A DNA stretch of 64,000 nucleotides from Holzapfeliella saturejae (GTDB lineage: Bacteria; Bacillota; Bacilli; Lactobacillales; Lactobacillaceae), in contig NZ_JAWMWG010000001.1 in assembly GCF_037546065.1 (NCBI RefSeq), positions 62,001 through 126,000 of the forward strand, read 5' to 3'. The number at the start of each line of letters is the position of its first letter. Position 1 is the first letter of the stretch. The notes under the pieces are model-generated. The model made no database searches and was not told where the DNA came from. It saw only the letters and a program-made list of their open reading frames with translations. Positions 17,024 through 25,069 of the stretch are shown here, in pieces. Both the position numbers and the translations under genes were made by a program.

Positions 17024-17198
17024 GTTTATTTTGAAAGTGTCTTTTTAGTTGTGGAATCCAAAAGACAATCACATAACCGACTGCCATTCCCATTAACGTA
17101 AAGACAAGTACAGCACTTTTGTGTTGGTTCATTAGGATAATCCCAATAATTAAACCAATTAATGTACAGATACCTAATATCCATCTATTCTTTGTCAT
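17019..17198 (-). CDS. Small membrane protein upstream of the fluoride riboswitch (59 aa)
   Basis: This short ORF starts at ATG 17198 with GAGGGA about 6 nt upstream and ends at TGA 17021-17019. It encodes MTKNRWILGICTLIG..., with two hydrophobic helices (about 6-22 and 28-47) and a basic C-terminus ending in RHFQNKR. I do not recognise a family. A good promoter precedes it, and its stop codon lies within the first bases of the fluoride aptamer, so it and the riboswitch probably share a transcript. A link to fluoride handling is only suggested by position. Confidence 0.7.
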   Translation of the reverse strand: MTKNRWILGICTLIGLIIGIILMNQHKSAVLVFTLMGMAVGYVIVFWIPQLKRHFQNKR

Positions 17199-17225
17199 AC
17201 TGTATCCCTCAATATCTTTACTATT

Positions 17226-17254
17226 ATTATTCCACGATAATGACTTCTTTGCAA
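17226..17254 (-). promoter_or_regulatory. Promoter of the fluoride locus
   Basis: TTGCAA (17254-17249), a 17-bp spacer and AATAAT (17231-17226) on the minus strand lie between the hsdS stop and the small membrane gene. Confidence 0.5.
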
Positions 17255-17262
17255 GGGATGAC

Positions 17263-18381
17263 CTAACAGAATAGCTTTTGCAGATAGCCTTTTTTCAGTT
17301 GTTTAAGCTGTTCAATCTTTTGTTCGTATAGATTAATTTCTTGATCAAGTTTTTGAAAAAGTTGACCAATTTTTTGTTGTTCTGGAAGGGAGGGGATTTT
17401 AATAGATATCGTTTTTAAAACGTTCCCGTTTAATTTTTTACGACCACCGCCAGTTACATATTTAGAATAATCAACACACTTCAAAATGACTGACAAAAAT
17501 CGTGTATCTGCTACGTGATTTTTACCTGATAAAACATGTGCATGGTTATTAACCCATATTTTTCCTTCAACATAGTAAACAGGATAATCTAAAACATCAC
17601 TCGCACCGTCTTCAGCAATCAATGTAAAAAATCCCTCATGTGTATAGTTTTTAACATAATCTTGAATACCATTAGCTCCATAATATGGAATCTTTCCATT
17701 TTCTCTCTTTGATGCAGTAATGGGAACACGTTTATTATCCAAGATATCTGCTATATTTTTAATTTTTTTTGAGTTCCACTTATCAGAAAAATAATTGAAT
17801 CTTAGCCTTGCAAAACCACTTTCTTGTCTAGGTATTATCTTTTGCAAAATAGATTTCTTATATAAAATCTTATTTTGAATATTTGATTTATAAAATTCAA
17901 TCAACTTATCCATTTTTTCAAAAAAAGAGCCAATTTTTTGTTGTTCGTCTAAGGGAGCAACTTTTATTTTAAAAGGTTGTACAACAGATATATAATGTCG
18001 TGAATGTCCCTCTTGATTAATATGAGTACTTGCTAATAACTCATATAAATATCTTAAATTGCCTTGTTTAGCAGTTAAAATTTTTAAAGCTGATGATTTT
18101 ACTTTGTAGTTAAAGTCTACGTATTTACTATCCAAAGTGAAATCATCAAAAATTACAGAATCTCCCTTGTCATATGCCCCATCTTCATGTGTGTACCCTA
18201 AAACAAATGACTTATTTGCAGTCAATACAGGCGTTCCGACAGTATCATATTCATCGCTATCAACAATATACTTATCAGGTCTCTCGTAGTTGAAAACATC
18301 ACCAAATGTTTTCTTCTCCCACTCACCTTCAAAGCCCTTAAATCTTAGTTGTGGCACTAGTCTTTCTTTATTCATCAACAT
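17263..18381 (-). CDS. hsdS: Type I restriction-modification specificity subunit HsdS
   Basis: 372 residues with the two-fold HsdS layout. Each half is a variable target-recognition domain (about 10-150 and 195-330) followed by a conserved helix beginning LDEQQKIGSFFEKMDKLIEFY or LPEQQKIGQLFQKLDQEINLY. These helices set the spacing between the two half-sites. It directs HsdM and HsdR to a bipartite DNA site whose sequence cannot be predicted here. The start (ATG 18381, or ATG 18375 two codons on) overlaps the hsdM stop, giving translational coupling. The C-terminus LKQLKKGYLQKLFC is normal, so the subunit looks intact. No second hsdS or recombinase that would allow shuffling is present. Confidence 0.93.
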   Translation of the reverse strand: MLMNKERLVPQLRFKGFEGEWEKKTFGDVFNYERPDKYIVDSDEYDTVGTPVLTANKSFVLGYTHEDGAYDKGDSVIFDDFTLDSKYVDFNYKVKSSALKILTAKQGNLRYLYELLASTHINQEGHSRHYISVVQPFKIKVAPLDEQQKIGSFFEKMDKLIEFYKSNIQNKILYKKSILQKIIPRQESGFARLRFNYFSDKWNSKKIKNIADILDNKRVPITASKRENGKIPYYGANGIQDYVKNYTHEGFFTLIAEDGASDVLDYPVYYVEGKIWVNNHAHVLSGKNHVADTRFLSVILKCVDYSKYVTGGGRKKLNGNVLKTISIKIPSLPEQQKIGQLFQKLDQEINLYEQKIEQLKQLKKGYLQKLFC

Positions 18382-19924
18382 CAGTCTCCACTAATTGGGC
18401 TTCCATTTCAGCAAGTTCTGCTTCAATTTTGGCGATTTGTTGGTTCACTTCTTCAATATCAGCTTTCACTTGGTTGATATCAATTTCAGGTTCAGGTTCA
18501 AAAGTATCCACATAACGTGGGATATTTAAGTTAAAGTCATTTTCTTTAATTTCATCAAGTGAAGCCACGTGTGCATACTTATCCACATCTTCACGAGCTT
18601 CATAAGTTTGTAAGATTTTATCAATGTGAGCTTGAGTTAAGCTATTTTGATTTTTACCCTTTTCAAATTCTTTTGAAGCATCGATAAATAAGATATCAGT
18701 TTGAGGACGGTTCTTTTTGAAAACCAAAATAGTTGTAGGGATTGAAGTTCCAAAGAATAAGTTAGCAGGTAAACCGATAACCGCATCTAGCACGTTATCT
18801 TGTTCAATCATATACTTTCTAATCACACCTTCTGCAGCCCCTCTAAATAACACACCATGAGGTAATACAACTGCCATCGTTCCGTTATCATTCAAGTGGT
18901 AAAGCATATGTATCACAAAAGCTAAGTCAGCTTTTGATTTAGGAGCCACTTTACCATATTTACGGAAACGTTCGTCTGTTAGCTTATCAGCATTATTCCA
19001 GTTGGCTGAATAAGGTGGGTTTGCCACAACGGCATCGAATTTTTCATCAGGGAAGCGGTCGTTTTCAAGCGTATCCCCTTGTTTAACACTAAAGTTACTG
19101 TAATTAATCCCGTGCATTAATAAGTTCATACGAGCCAAGTTGTAAGTCGTTGAGTTCCATTCTTGACCATAGTAATGTCCGATTCGAGCTCTATCTCCAA
19201 CTGTTAGTAGTAATGATCCTGAACCCATGGTTGGGTCATAGATAGATTTGATTTCATCTTTACCTGCAGTTACCACACCTGAAATGATTTTTGAAACTTG
19301 TTGAGGAGTGTAGAATTCTCCAGCTTTTTTACCAGCAGAAGCAGCGAATTGACCGATTAGGTATTCATAAGCATCCCCTAAGACATCAATTTCAATTTCA
19401 CTTGAGCGGAATGAAATATTGTTCAAGTTCAATAAGACTTTACGCATTAATTCACTACGTTCAGCCACATTGTTCCCAATTCTTGGTGATTGTAAATCCA
19501 TATCATCGAATAAACCTTGGAAGTCTTCTTGTGAGTCTTCGCCAATCGTTGAACTTTGAATAGAGTTAATCGCATGTTGTAATTTTTCAATATCGAATTC
19601 ATTGGTTTGGCAATCTTTGATAAGTGAACTGAATAAGTAACGCGGTTTAATCGTGAATCCTAAATCTTGCACAATGTCTTCATCTAGTCCTTCGTAATCA
19701 GGATTATTGTAGGCTTGTTCATAGGTAATATCTTCACCATCTAATAACATGGTAACTTCATCTTCTACACGGTCTGATAAAAAGCGGTAGAAAATAAGTC
19801 CTAGAATATAGTTTCTAAATTCACTCGCATCCATGTTCCCACGCAAGTCATTTGCGATAGCCCATAGGTGTTTTTGTAATTCAGCTTGTTGTTGTGATTG
19901 TACGTTTTGGTGTTCTTCTGTCAT
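18368..19924 (-). CDS. hsdM: Type I restriction-modification methyltransferase HsdM
   Basis: 518 residues, full length. An N-terminal helical HsdM_N region (WAIANDLRGNMDASEFRNYIL) is followed by the N6-adenine methyltransferase domain, with the GEFYTPQQVSKII entry, SAM motif I DPTMGSGSLL, and catalytic motif IV NPPYSANW. A C-terminal coiled coil (VKADIEEVNQQIAKIEAEL) probably contacts HsdS. It methylates the host site to protect it from HsdR. It lies 12 nt downstream of hsdR and overlaps hsdS, so the three genes form one operon. Confidence 0.95.
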   Translation of the reverse strand: MTEEHQNVQSQQQAELQKHLWAIANDLRGNMDASEFRNYILGLIFYRFLSDRVEDEVTMLLDGEDITYEQAYNNPDYEGLDEDIVQDLGFTIKPRYLFSSLIKDCQTNEFDIEKLQHAINSIQSSTIGEDSQEDFQGLFDDMDLQSPRIGNNVAERSELMRKVLLNLNNISFRSSEIEIDVLGDAYEYLIGQFAASAGKKAGEFYTPQQVSKIISGVVTAGKDEIKSIYDPTMGSGSLLLTVGDRARIGHYYGQEWNSTTYNLARMNLLMHGINYSNFSVKQGDTLENDRFPDEKFDAVVANPPYSANWNNADKLTDERFRKYGKVAPKSKADLAFVIHMLYHLNDNGTMAVVLPHGVLFRGAAEGVIRKYMIEQDNVLDAVIGLPANLFFGTSIPTTILVFKKNRPQTDILFIDASKEFEKGKNQNSLTQAHIDKILQTYEAREDVDKYAHVASLDEIKENDFNLNIPRYVDTFEPEPEIDINQVKADIEEVNQQIAKIEAELAEMEAQLVETDVDE

Positions 19925-19936
19925 TAATTTACTCCC

Positions 19937-22822
19937 TTAATCTAGTGCTTTATAATGGTCGCCAATATCTTGAATAGCCAGCATAATGCGTTCTCTACGT
20001 TGGCGTTTTTCTTTGAATGGTATCCCTTTCAAATCATTATTAATACTACGAGAATCGCATTCTCCTCTGAAATTATATTCATCTAGTTGGTGTTTTAAGC
20101 TATCCACTGGCACTTCAACTTCTTTTGATAATTGGTTAAAACGGTCTTCTTTTTGTTGATTAATATATTGATTGAATTCAGTTAGGACATCAACATTAGC
20201 TTGCTCTGCATATTGTGGTACTTCTTCTTCCAAAAATCTCAGCAATAATTCTTTTTTAGTATGTAGTTGCGATTGTGCAGCTTGTTCAATTTGTTGTTTG
20301 ATTTTTTCAGTATGGTCAACAATATCATCAACGGTCGACATGAAATCGATGTTTTGAACTAATCCCATAATGTAGCTCACATCGATATCATCTTGTTGAA
20401 TCAACGCTAATTCAAAATCTAAATCATCCACAATAGAAATCTTTTTATTATTTTTAGCTTCACGTTCTAAATACTCAACGGCTTCTCGATATTTGCTTTG
20501 GAAGGATTCATATTGTTGTGGTGTGAGATCTAAAGCAAAGTTTTCCCATTTAAATTCATCATAAACACGTATTTTATTATAGATACGTAACACATCACGA
20601 AAGGCTTTGATGAATTCACTAATATGGTCTTCACCCATATTATATAGATTGTCCACATCTTTTGGCTGTTTAATAATATCATGTAACTTTTCAATGGCTT
20701 GTCTGAAGTTTTCAGCCATTTCTTCATAACTTGGTGCAAGGAAAGCTTCTCTTGAACCATCTGAGAATAGGCGAATGGCATCATCGGTTTCAGTTTTTAG
20801 ATTGCGATAGTTCACAATGTTACCAAACGGTTTATTCAAGTTATCAATTCGGTTAGTTCTTGAATAAGCTTGAATTAAACCATGATATTTTAGTTTTTTA
20901 TCCACATATAACGTGGATAGTTTAGGTGAATCAAACCCAGTTAAGAACATGTTAACCACAATTAAAATATCGATATTTTGTTCAGGTGTTTTCACATGGT
21001 GTTGCTTCATTCTTATGGAGATGTCATTGAAGTAATCTTTAAAGTCTTCAACTGAGAAGTTTTCACCATAAAGTTGATTGTAGTCAGCCACAATATGTTC
21101 AAGTCCATGGCGAGAAGTTACGTCGTCTTGGTCTTGATACTTTTCATTATCTTGTTCATTAGCTGCCCAAGTAAAAACGCTAGTGATATTGAGCTTTTCA
21201 CCTTCTGGATTTTGTGCTTGTAGTTTTTTGAAAATATCATAATAAGCCAAGGCTACACGTGTATTTGGCACAGTCAAAATCGCATTAAACTCACCATTTT
21301 TAGTATATTGGCGATGATTCAAAATAATATGTCGAGCGATTTGTTCTAGGCGGTCAGGATGTTCCATAACCTCTTTCTTGTCGATAGCGTTAGCATCAGC
21401 CTGTCCATTATCATCAATATCTTCAGCATCAAAAGTTTGTAAGTATTGCACATTAAATCCGAGAACATTTTGATCACGAATCGCATCTTTAATTAGATAA
21501 TGATGCAGTTCTTGATCATATAAATCTTGTGTTGTTCGTCCATCTGACCCGATATTTTCTTTAAAGATTGGGGTTCCTGTAAACCCAATATGTTGGGCAT
21601 TTTTGAACCAGTTATTCACATTTTTACGCATATCCCCAAATTGACTACGATGAGCCTCATCTTCAATAAAAATCACTTTTTTATCACGATAAGGAGCTAA
21701 TAAATTTTTGTAGTAGTCTTTTGAAACAGCATTATTCATCTTTTGAATAGTCGTAATCACAAGCTTTTCGTCAGTTTGTTGCAATTGTTTCACTAATGTC
21801 TTGGTGTCATCTGTTCGATCAATGGCTAAATCACCGTTTTTGGCACCTAAGTAAGAGTTAAAGTTTTTAGACGTTTGCACATCCAAATCATTACGGTCAA
21901 TTAAGAAGATAACTTTATCCACATCTTCACGTTGTTTTAGCAACTGACTCGCTTTAAATGACGTAATGGTTTTACCTGAACCCGTGGTATGCCAGACATA
22001 CCCATTTTTATCGGGGTGGTTTTCAACTTGATTGATAATTCCTTCCACCGCATAAATTTGATACGGTCTCATAACCATCATGCGACTGTGACTTTCATCA
22101 AAAATCACGTATTGCCCTAAGATAGAATGTAGCCGTTCTGGTGGGAAAAACGATTCCATAAATTCCGTAATTTCATTGAGCCACTTATTATGTTTATCTG
22201 TCCAACGGAACATAAATTTTGAATTCAAGTTCCCATCACCATTAGCAAAATAGCGGGTATCTTCACCATTTGAAACCACAAAAAGTTGCACCATTCTAAA
22301 CAAACTATCCTTAAAGGTTTCATTACGATAACGAATAATTTGATTGAATGCTTGGCTGAACTCAACCCCTCGACGTTTCAACTCAATTTGTAACAAAGGC
22401 ATCCCATTAATTAAAACCGTCACATCATAACGATTTTCATAACGGCCCATCATCGTGATTTGGTTGGTCACTTCATATGTATTGGCTGCTGCATTTTTGA
22501 CATCAAAAATGTTTAAAAATAGCGGTTCACCACTATCTCGTGTAATACTAATTTTACCAATAGGAGAATTAATTGATCCTCTCAAGTCATAACTAATTTT
22601 GTAATGTGACTTAGTCCCAACTAATTCCGTATAGACACGTTGAAATTCTGCATCTGTTAACGGCTTACCCTTTAAGTTCGTTTGGTTACGCTCGTTTAAA
22701 ATCTTTCTGAAATGGGCTAATAAATCATCATTATCTTTAATGGTGACATATTGGTAGCCTAGAGTTTCCAGTTGTTTAATAAATCGATTCTCCAGTTGAG
22801 CTTCTGATTCGTATTGACCCAT
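19937..22822 (-). CDS. hsdR: Type I restriction endonuclease subunit HsdR
   Basis: 961 residues, close to the ~1000 typical of HsdR. The ATG at 22822 is chosen, with AAGGAGG 9 nt upstream; the in-frame TTG one codon earlier is less likely. The N-terminus holds the PD-(D/E)xK nuclease (YDVTVLINGMPLLQIELKRRG). The SF2 translocase follows, with Walker A WHTTGSGKTITSFKAS near residue 280, the DEAD-like box FIEDEAHRSQFGDMR near 390, and GFTGTPIF and QAYSRTNRI motifs. It translocates DNA and cuts unmethylated DNA far from the site. All key motifs are present, so the system looks active. Confidence 0.95.
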   Translation of the reverse strand: MGQYESEAQLENRFIKQLETLGYQYVTIKDNDDLLAHFRKILNERNQTNLKGKPLTDAEFQRVYTELVGTKSHYKISYDLRGSINSPIGKISITRDSGEPLFLNIFDVKNAAANTYEVTNQITMMGRYENRYDVTVLINGMPLLQIELKRRGVEFSQAFNQIIRYRNETFKDSLFRMVQLFVVSNGEDTRYFANGDGNLNSKFMFRWTDKHNKWLNEITEFMESFFPPERLHSILGQYVIFDESHSRMMVMRPYQIYAVEGIINQVENHPDKNGYVWHTTGSGKTITSFKASQLLKQREDVDKVIFLIDRNDLDVQTSKNFNSYLGAKNGDLAIDRTDDTKTLVKQLQQTDEKLVITTIQKMNNAVSKDYYKNLLAPYRDKKVIFIEDEAHRSQFGDMRKNVNNWFKNAQHIGFTGTPIFKENIGSDGRTTQDLYDQELHHYLIKDAIRDQNVLGFNVQYLQTFDAEDIDDNGQADANAIDKKEVMEHPDRLEQIARHIILNHRQYTKNGEFNAILTVPNTRVALAYYDIFKKLQAQNPEGEKLNITSVFTWAANEQDNEKYQDQDDVTSRHGLEHIVADYNQLYGENFSVEDFKDYFNDISIRMKQHHVKTPEQNIDILIVVNMFLTGFDSPKLSTLYVDKKLKYHGLIQAYSRTNRIDNLNKPFGNIVNYRNLKTETDDAIRLFSDGSREAFLAPSYEEMAENFRQAIEKLHDIIKQPKDVDNLYNMGEDHISEFIKAFRDVLRIYNKIRVYDEFKWENFALDLTPQQYESFQSKYREAVEYLEREAKNNKKISIVDDLDFELALIQQDDIDVSYIMGLVQNIDFMSTVDDIVDHTEKIKQQIEQAAQSQLHTKKELLLRFLEEEVPQYAEQANVDVLTEFNQYINQQKEDRFNQLSKEVEVPVDSLKHQLDEYNFRGECDSRSINNDLKGIPFKEKRQRRERIMLAIQDIGDHYKALD

Positions 22823-22886
22823 CAAAAGTCGCCTCCTTATCCTCCATGTTATTTACTTACTATACTACTATAATTAGACCTAATAA

Positions 22887-22920
22887 AAAAGCACACCGAC
22901 TAGTTGTCAGTGTGCTTTTA
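22887..22920 (-). terminator. Terminator of the fructokinase gene
   Basis: A stem of AAAAGCACACnGAC against GTCnGTGTGCTTTT lies just after the fructokinase stop and before hsdR, with a T-run on the minus strand. Confidence 0.8.
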
Positions 22921-22924
22921 CTCT

Positions 22925-23797
22925 TTATCTTGCTACTTTTTCAGCTAATAGCAATGACCCGATAATACCGGCATCGTCACCTAGTGAAACAGGAACAATG
23001 TAATCTTTTAAGTCTGGTAATGTGATGTATCCATTCATCATTTTAGCGAATTCATCACGAATCATATCCATCAAGTGTTCTTGTTTAGAAACACCACCAC
23101 CAAAAATCATAATATCTGGTGAGAATGTTAGCGTGAAGTCTAAAGCAGCTTGTGCTAAGTAGTAGGCTTCAAATTCCCAAGCTTTGTGGTTTTGATCTAA
23201 GTTGAAGGCTTTTTCGCCCCAACGAGCTTCAATCGCAGGACCACAAGCTAGACCTTCTAAACAGTCTTTATGGAAGGGACAAATCCCTTCAAAATCGTCT
23301 TCTGGATGTTTTCTCATCATTAAGTGACCTGTTTCAGGATGAGCACGACCATTATAAACTTCACCACGTGTAATCACACCACTACCAACACCTGTTCCAA
23401 TAGTTGTGTAGAATACATTATCGAAGTTTTGGCCAGCGCCTAAAATGTGTTCACCATAAGCGGCAACGTTCACATCTGTTGTCCAAAGCATAGGCACGTC
23501 ATAGCGAGCTTTCATATCACCAATAAAATTATAGTTTTGCCAAGCCACTTTTGGCGTATCTGTAATGTAACCGTAGTTTTCTAACTTTTCGTTTACACCG
23601 ATTGGTCCAAATGACCCAATACCAAATGAAATGATATCATCTTGATATTGATCAAAGAAATCAAAAACTTGTGCCATTGTTTCTTCTGGTGTTGTAGTCT
23701 TGATTGTCCCATGTTTTACAACTTCACCGTTTTTGCGACCAACTGCCACAGCAAACTTTGTGCCTCCAGCTTCGATTGCGCCATATAATTCTGTCAT
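22925..23797 (-). CDS. scrK: ROK-family fructokinase
   Basis: 290 residues. It phosphorylates a hexose, most likely fructose, with ATP in the cytoplasm. The N-terminal phosphate motif is YGAIEAGGTKF and the sugar-site motif is TDVNVAAYGE. The ROK zinc site reads HPETGH...CPFHKDCLEG, and ADP-binding glycines appear as IFGGGVS. The closely spaced CPFHxxCLEG form and overall wording resemble ScrK/GmuE-type fructokinases more than glucokinases. The promoter carries two cre-like operators, so it is probably repressed when preferred sugars are present. It is transcribed alone, with its own terminator. Confidence 0.85.
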   Translation of the reverse strand: MTELYGAIEAGGTKFAVAVGRKNGEVVKHGTIKTTTPEETMAQVFDFFDQYQDDIISFGIGSFGPIGVNEKLENYGYITDTPKVAWQNYNFIGDMKARYDVPMLWTTDVNVAAYGEHILGAGQNFDNVFYTTIGTGVGSGVITRGEVYNGRAHPETGHLMMRKHPEDDFEGICPFHKDCLEGLACGPAIEARWGEKAFNLDQNHKAWEFEAYYLAQAALDFTLTFSPDIMIFGGGVSKQEHLMDMIRDEFAKMMNGYITLPDLKDYIVPVSLGDDAGIIGSLLLAEKVAR

Positions 23798-23892
23798 GCT
23801 CTATTCCCTCCGTCAAACTTTTACACTTAATTACGACATAATATTGCTTACTTGCTTAAGTAAGAAAAAAATTTCAATTAATCACAACGACT

Positions 23893-23921
23893 AGATTATC
23901 GTGAAAACGTTATCACGTCAA
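23893..23921 (-). promoter_or_regulatory. Fructokinase promoter with a cre site in the spacer
   Basis: TTGACG (23921-23916), exactly 17 bp, and TAATCT (23898-23893) on the minus strand. The spacer contains TGAAAACGTTATCA (23902-23915), a full match to the CcpA cre consensus TGWAAnCGnTnWCA. Binding there would block RNA polymerase. Confidence 0.8.
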
Positions 23922-23946
23922 TATCAATCACCATAATCTGTTTTTA

Positions 23947-23960
23947 TGAAAACGTTTTCT
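23947..23960. promoter_or_regulatory. Second cre-like operator
   Basis: TGAAAACGTTTTCT matches the cre consensus at all but the last base. It lies 45 bp upstream of the first site, about four helical turns, which would allow paired binding or looping. A LacI-family sugar repressor such as ScrR is an alternative to CcpA. Confidence 0.65.
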
Positions 23961-23985
23961 TTTTTACATTATAACGTATTTTAAG

Positions 23986-24972
23986 TTAAATCCAAGACCA
24001 TTTTTTCGCAATAACTGTACTAAAGCCAAGTAAAGCAAAATAACAGGCTGAAATCGTTAGAACTGACGTCATGAATAATTGCATATCAACTGATGAACCG
24101 CCAAGCGCAATAAAGTTGACAAACGCAAATCCCGCACCTAGTGCAACAGGGAGTAAAAATCCAGTAAACATTTCCAAATAAATGGAAGGTGTCTTAATGT
24201 GATTTTTTCTAGCCAAATAAACCCGTTGATATAAGTAGTTAAGTACTTGGTAAAGTCCCACTAACGCTAAAACGATTGTAAAAATAAAACTTAAACTGTA
24301 GCTTAACCATTTTAATTGGCGATGTTGGGTCATAATTTGATTGTATTTTTGACTTTTTACAAAAGAAATAATTTTATTTGGTGGTAAGTTTAATTGTTGT
24401 TTTTGTAAGCTATCAATTGTTTGATAGGTGTCAAAATCTTGTGCAAAATTATCTGACTTCACTAACCTCAACTGTTCAGCATCGCCCGGAATTTGATTAA
24501 ATCGCAATCCCGTTACGGCTTGAATCTGGTCAAAAGAAGCCACACCTTGAAAGAGCTGTGATAAATATAATTTAACTGTATCAGGTAATTCACCTAAATT
24601 AAGTTGTGGCACCGTTTGCCCACCTGATAATTTAAGCGGGTAACTATTTAACTCATCGATAGAGACAAACAAATTACCATCTTGAATCTTATAACCATAG
24701 TAAACAGACTCTTTTAAGTTCAATTGTTTCAATTGTTGATCAACTTGTGGGCTGGTACTATAAATCGCACCATCATAATAAATGTTTTCTAAGTTTGACT
24801 CGGTTGTTTTAGCAATCTGCTTACCTGCAATTAATAAGCTCGTTGCAAGTCCAATTAAGAGCATCAATCCAAATGTAATGGAAACTAATTTTCTAATTGA
24901 AAAATAAGGTGTTGCAAACGAACGCGTATCAAACCGTGCTTTTATTTTTTGTTTCAATGTTTCTCTTTGCAT
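23986..24972 (-). CDS. Half BceB-like permease (C-terminal half only)
   Basis: 328 residues. It aligns by eye with the second half of the neighbouring BceB-like permeases: a hydrophobic helix (~28-50), an extracellular sensor domain opening with YYDGAIYSTSPQVDQQLKQLNLKESVYYGYKI (residues ~65-215), and three C-terminal helices. The first six or so helices of a full permease are missing. The ORF begins with its own ATG and has an aliphatic, well-formed frame, so it may be a stand-alone sensor rather than debris. It lies just after a permease that itself lacks an ATPase. Function is unknown; it may associate with the neighbouring transporters. Confidence 0.7.
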   Translation of the reverse strand: MQRETLKQKIKARFDTRSFATPYFSIRKLVSITFGLMLLIGLATSLLIAGKQIAKTTESNLENIYYDGAIYSTSPQVDQQLKQLNLKESVYYGYKIQDGNLFVSIDELNSYPLKLSGGQTVPQLNLGELPDTVKLYLSQLFQGVASFDQIQAVTGLRFNQIPGDAEQLRLVKSDNFAQDFDTYQTIDSLQKQQLNLPPNKIISFVKSQKYNQIMTQHRQLKWLSYSLSFIFTIVLALVGLYQVLNYLYQRVYLARKNHIKTPSIYLEMFTGFLLPVALGAGFAFVNFIALGGSSVDMQLFMTSVLTISACYFALLGFSTVIAKKWSWI

Positions 24973-25069
24973 AATCTAGTCCTTTCATTAAACTCCTCCA
25001 CTTATAATGATACCGTAAATTGATTAAAAGTTAAATTTTTATTAACTCGAAAATAAAACTGACTCCCCT

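Noticed and set aside
23845..23880. Small inverted repeat CTTACTTGCTTAAGTAAG in the fructokinase leader
   Set aside because: No T-run follows on the transcribed strand, and nothing matches a known RNA element.
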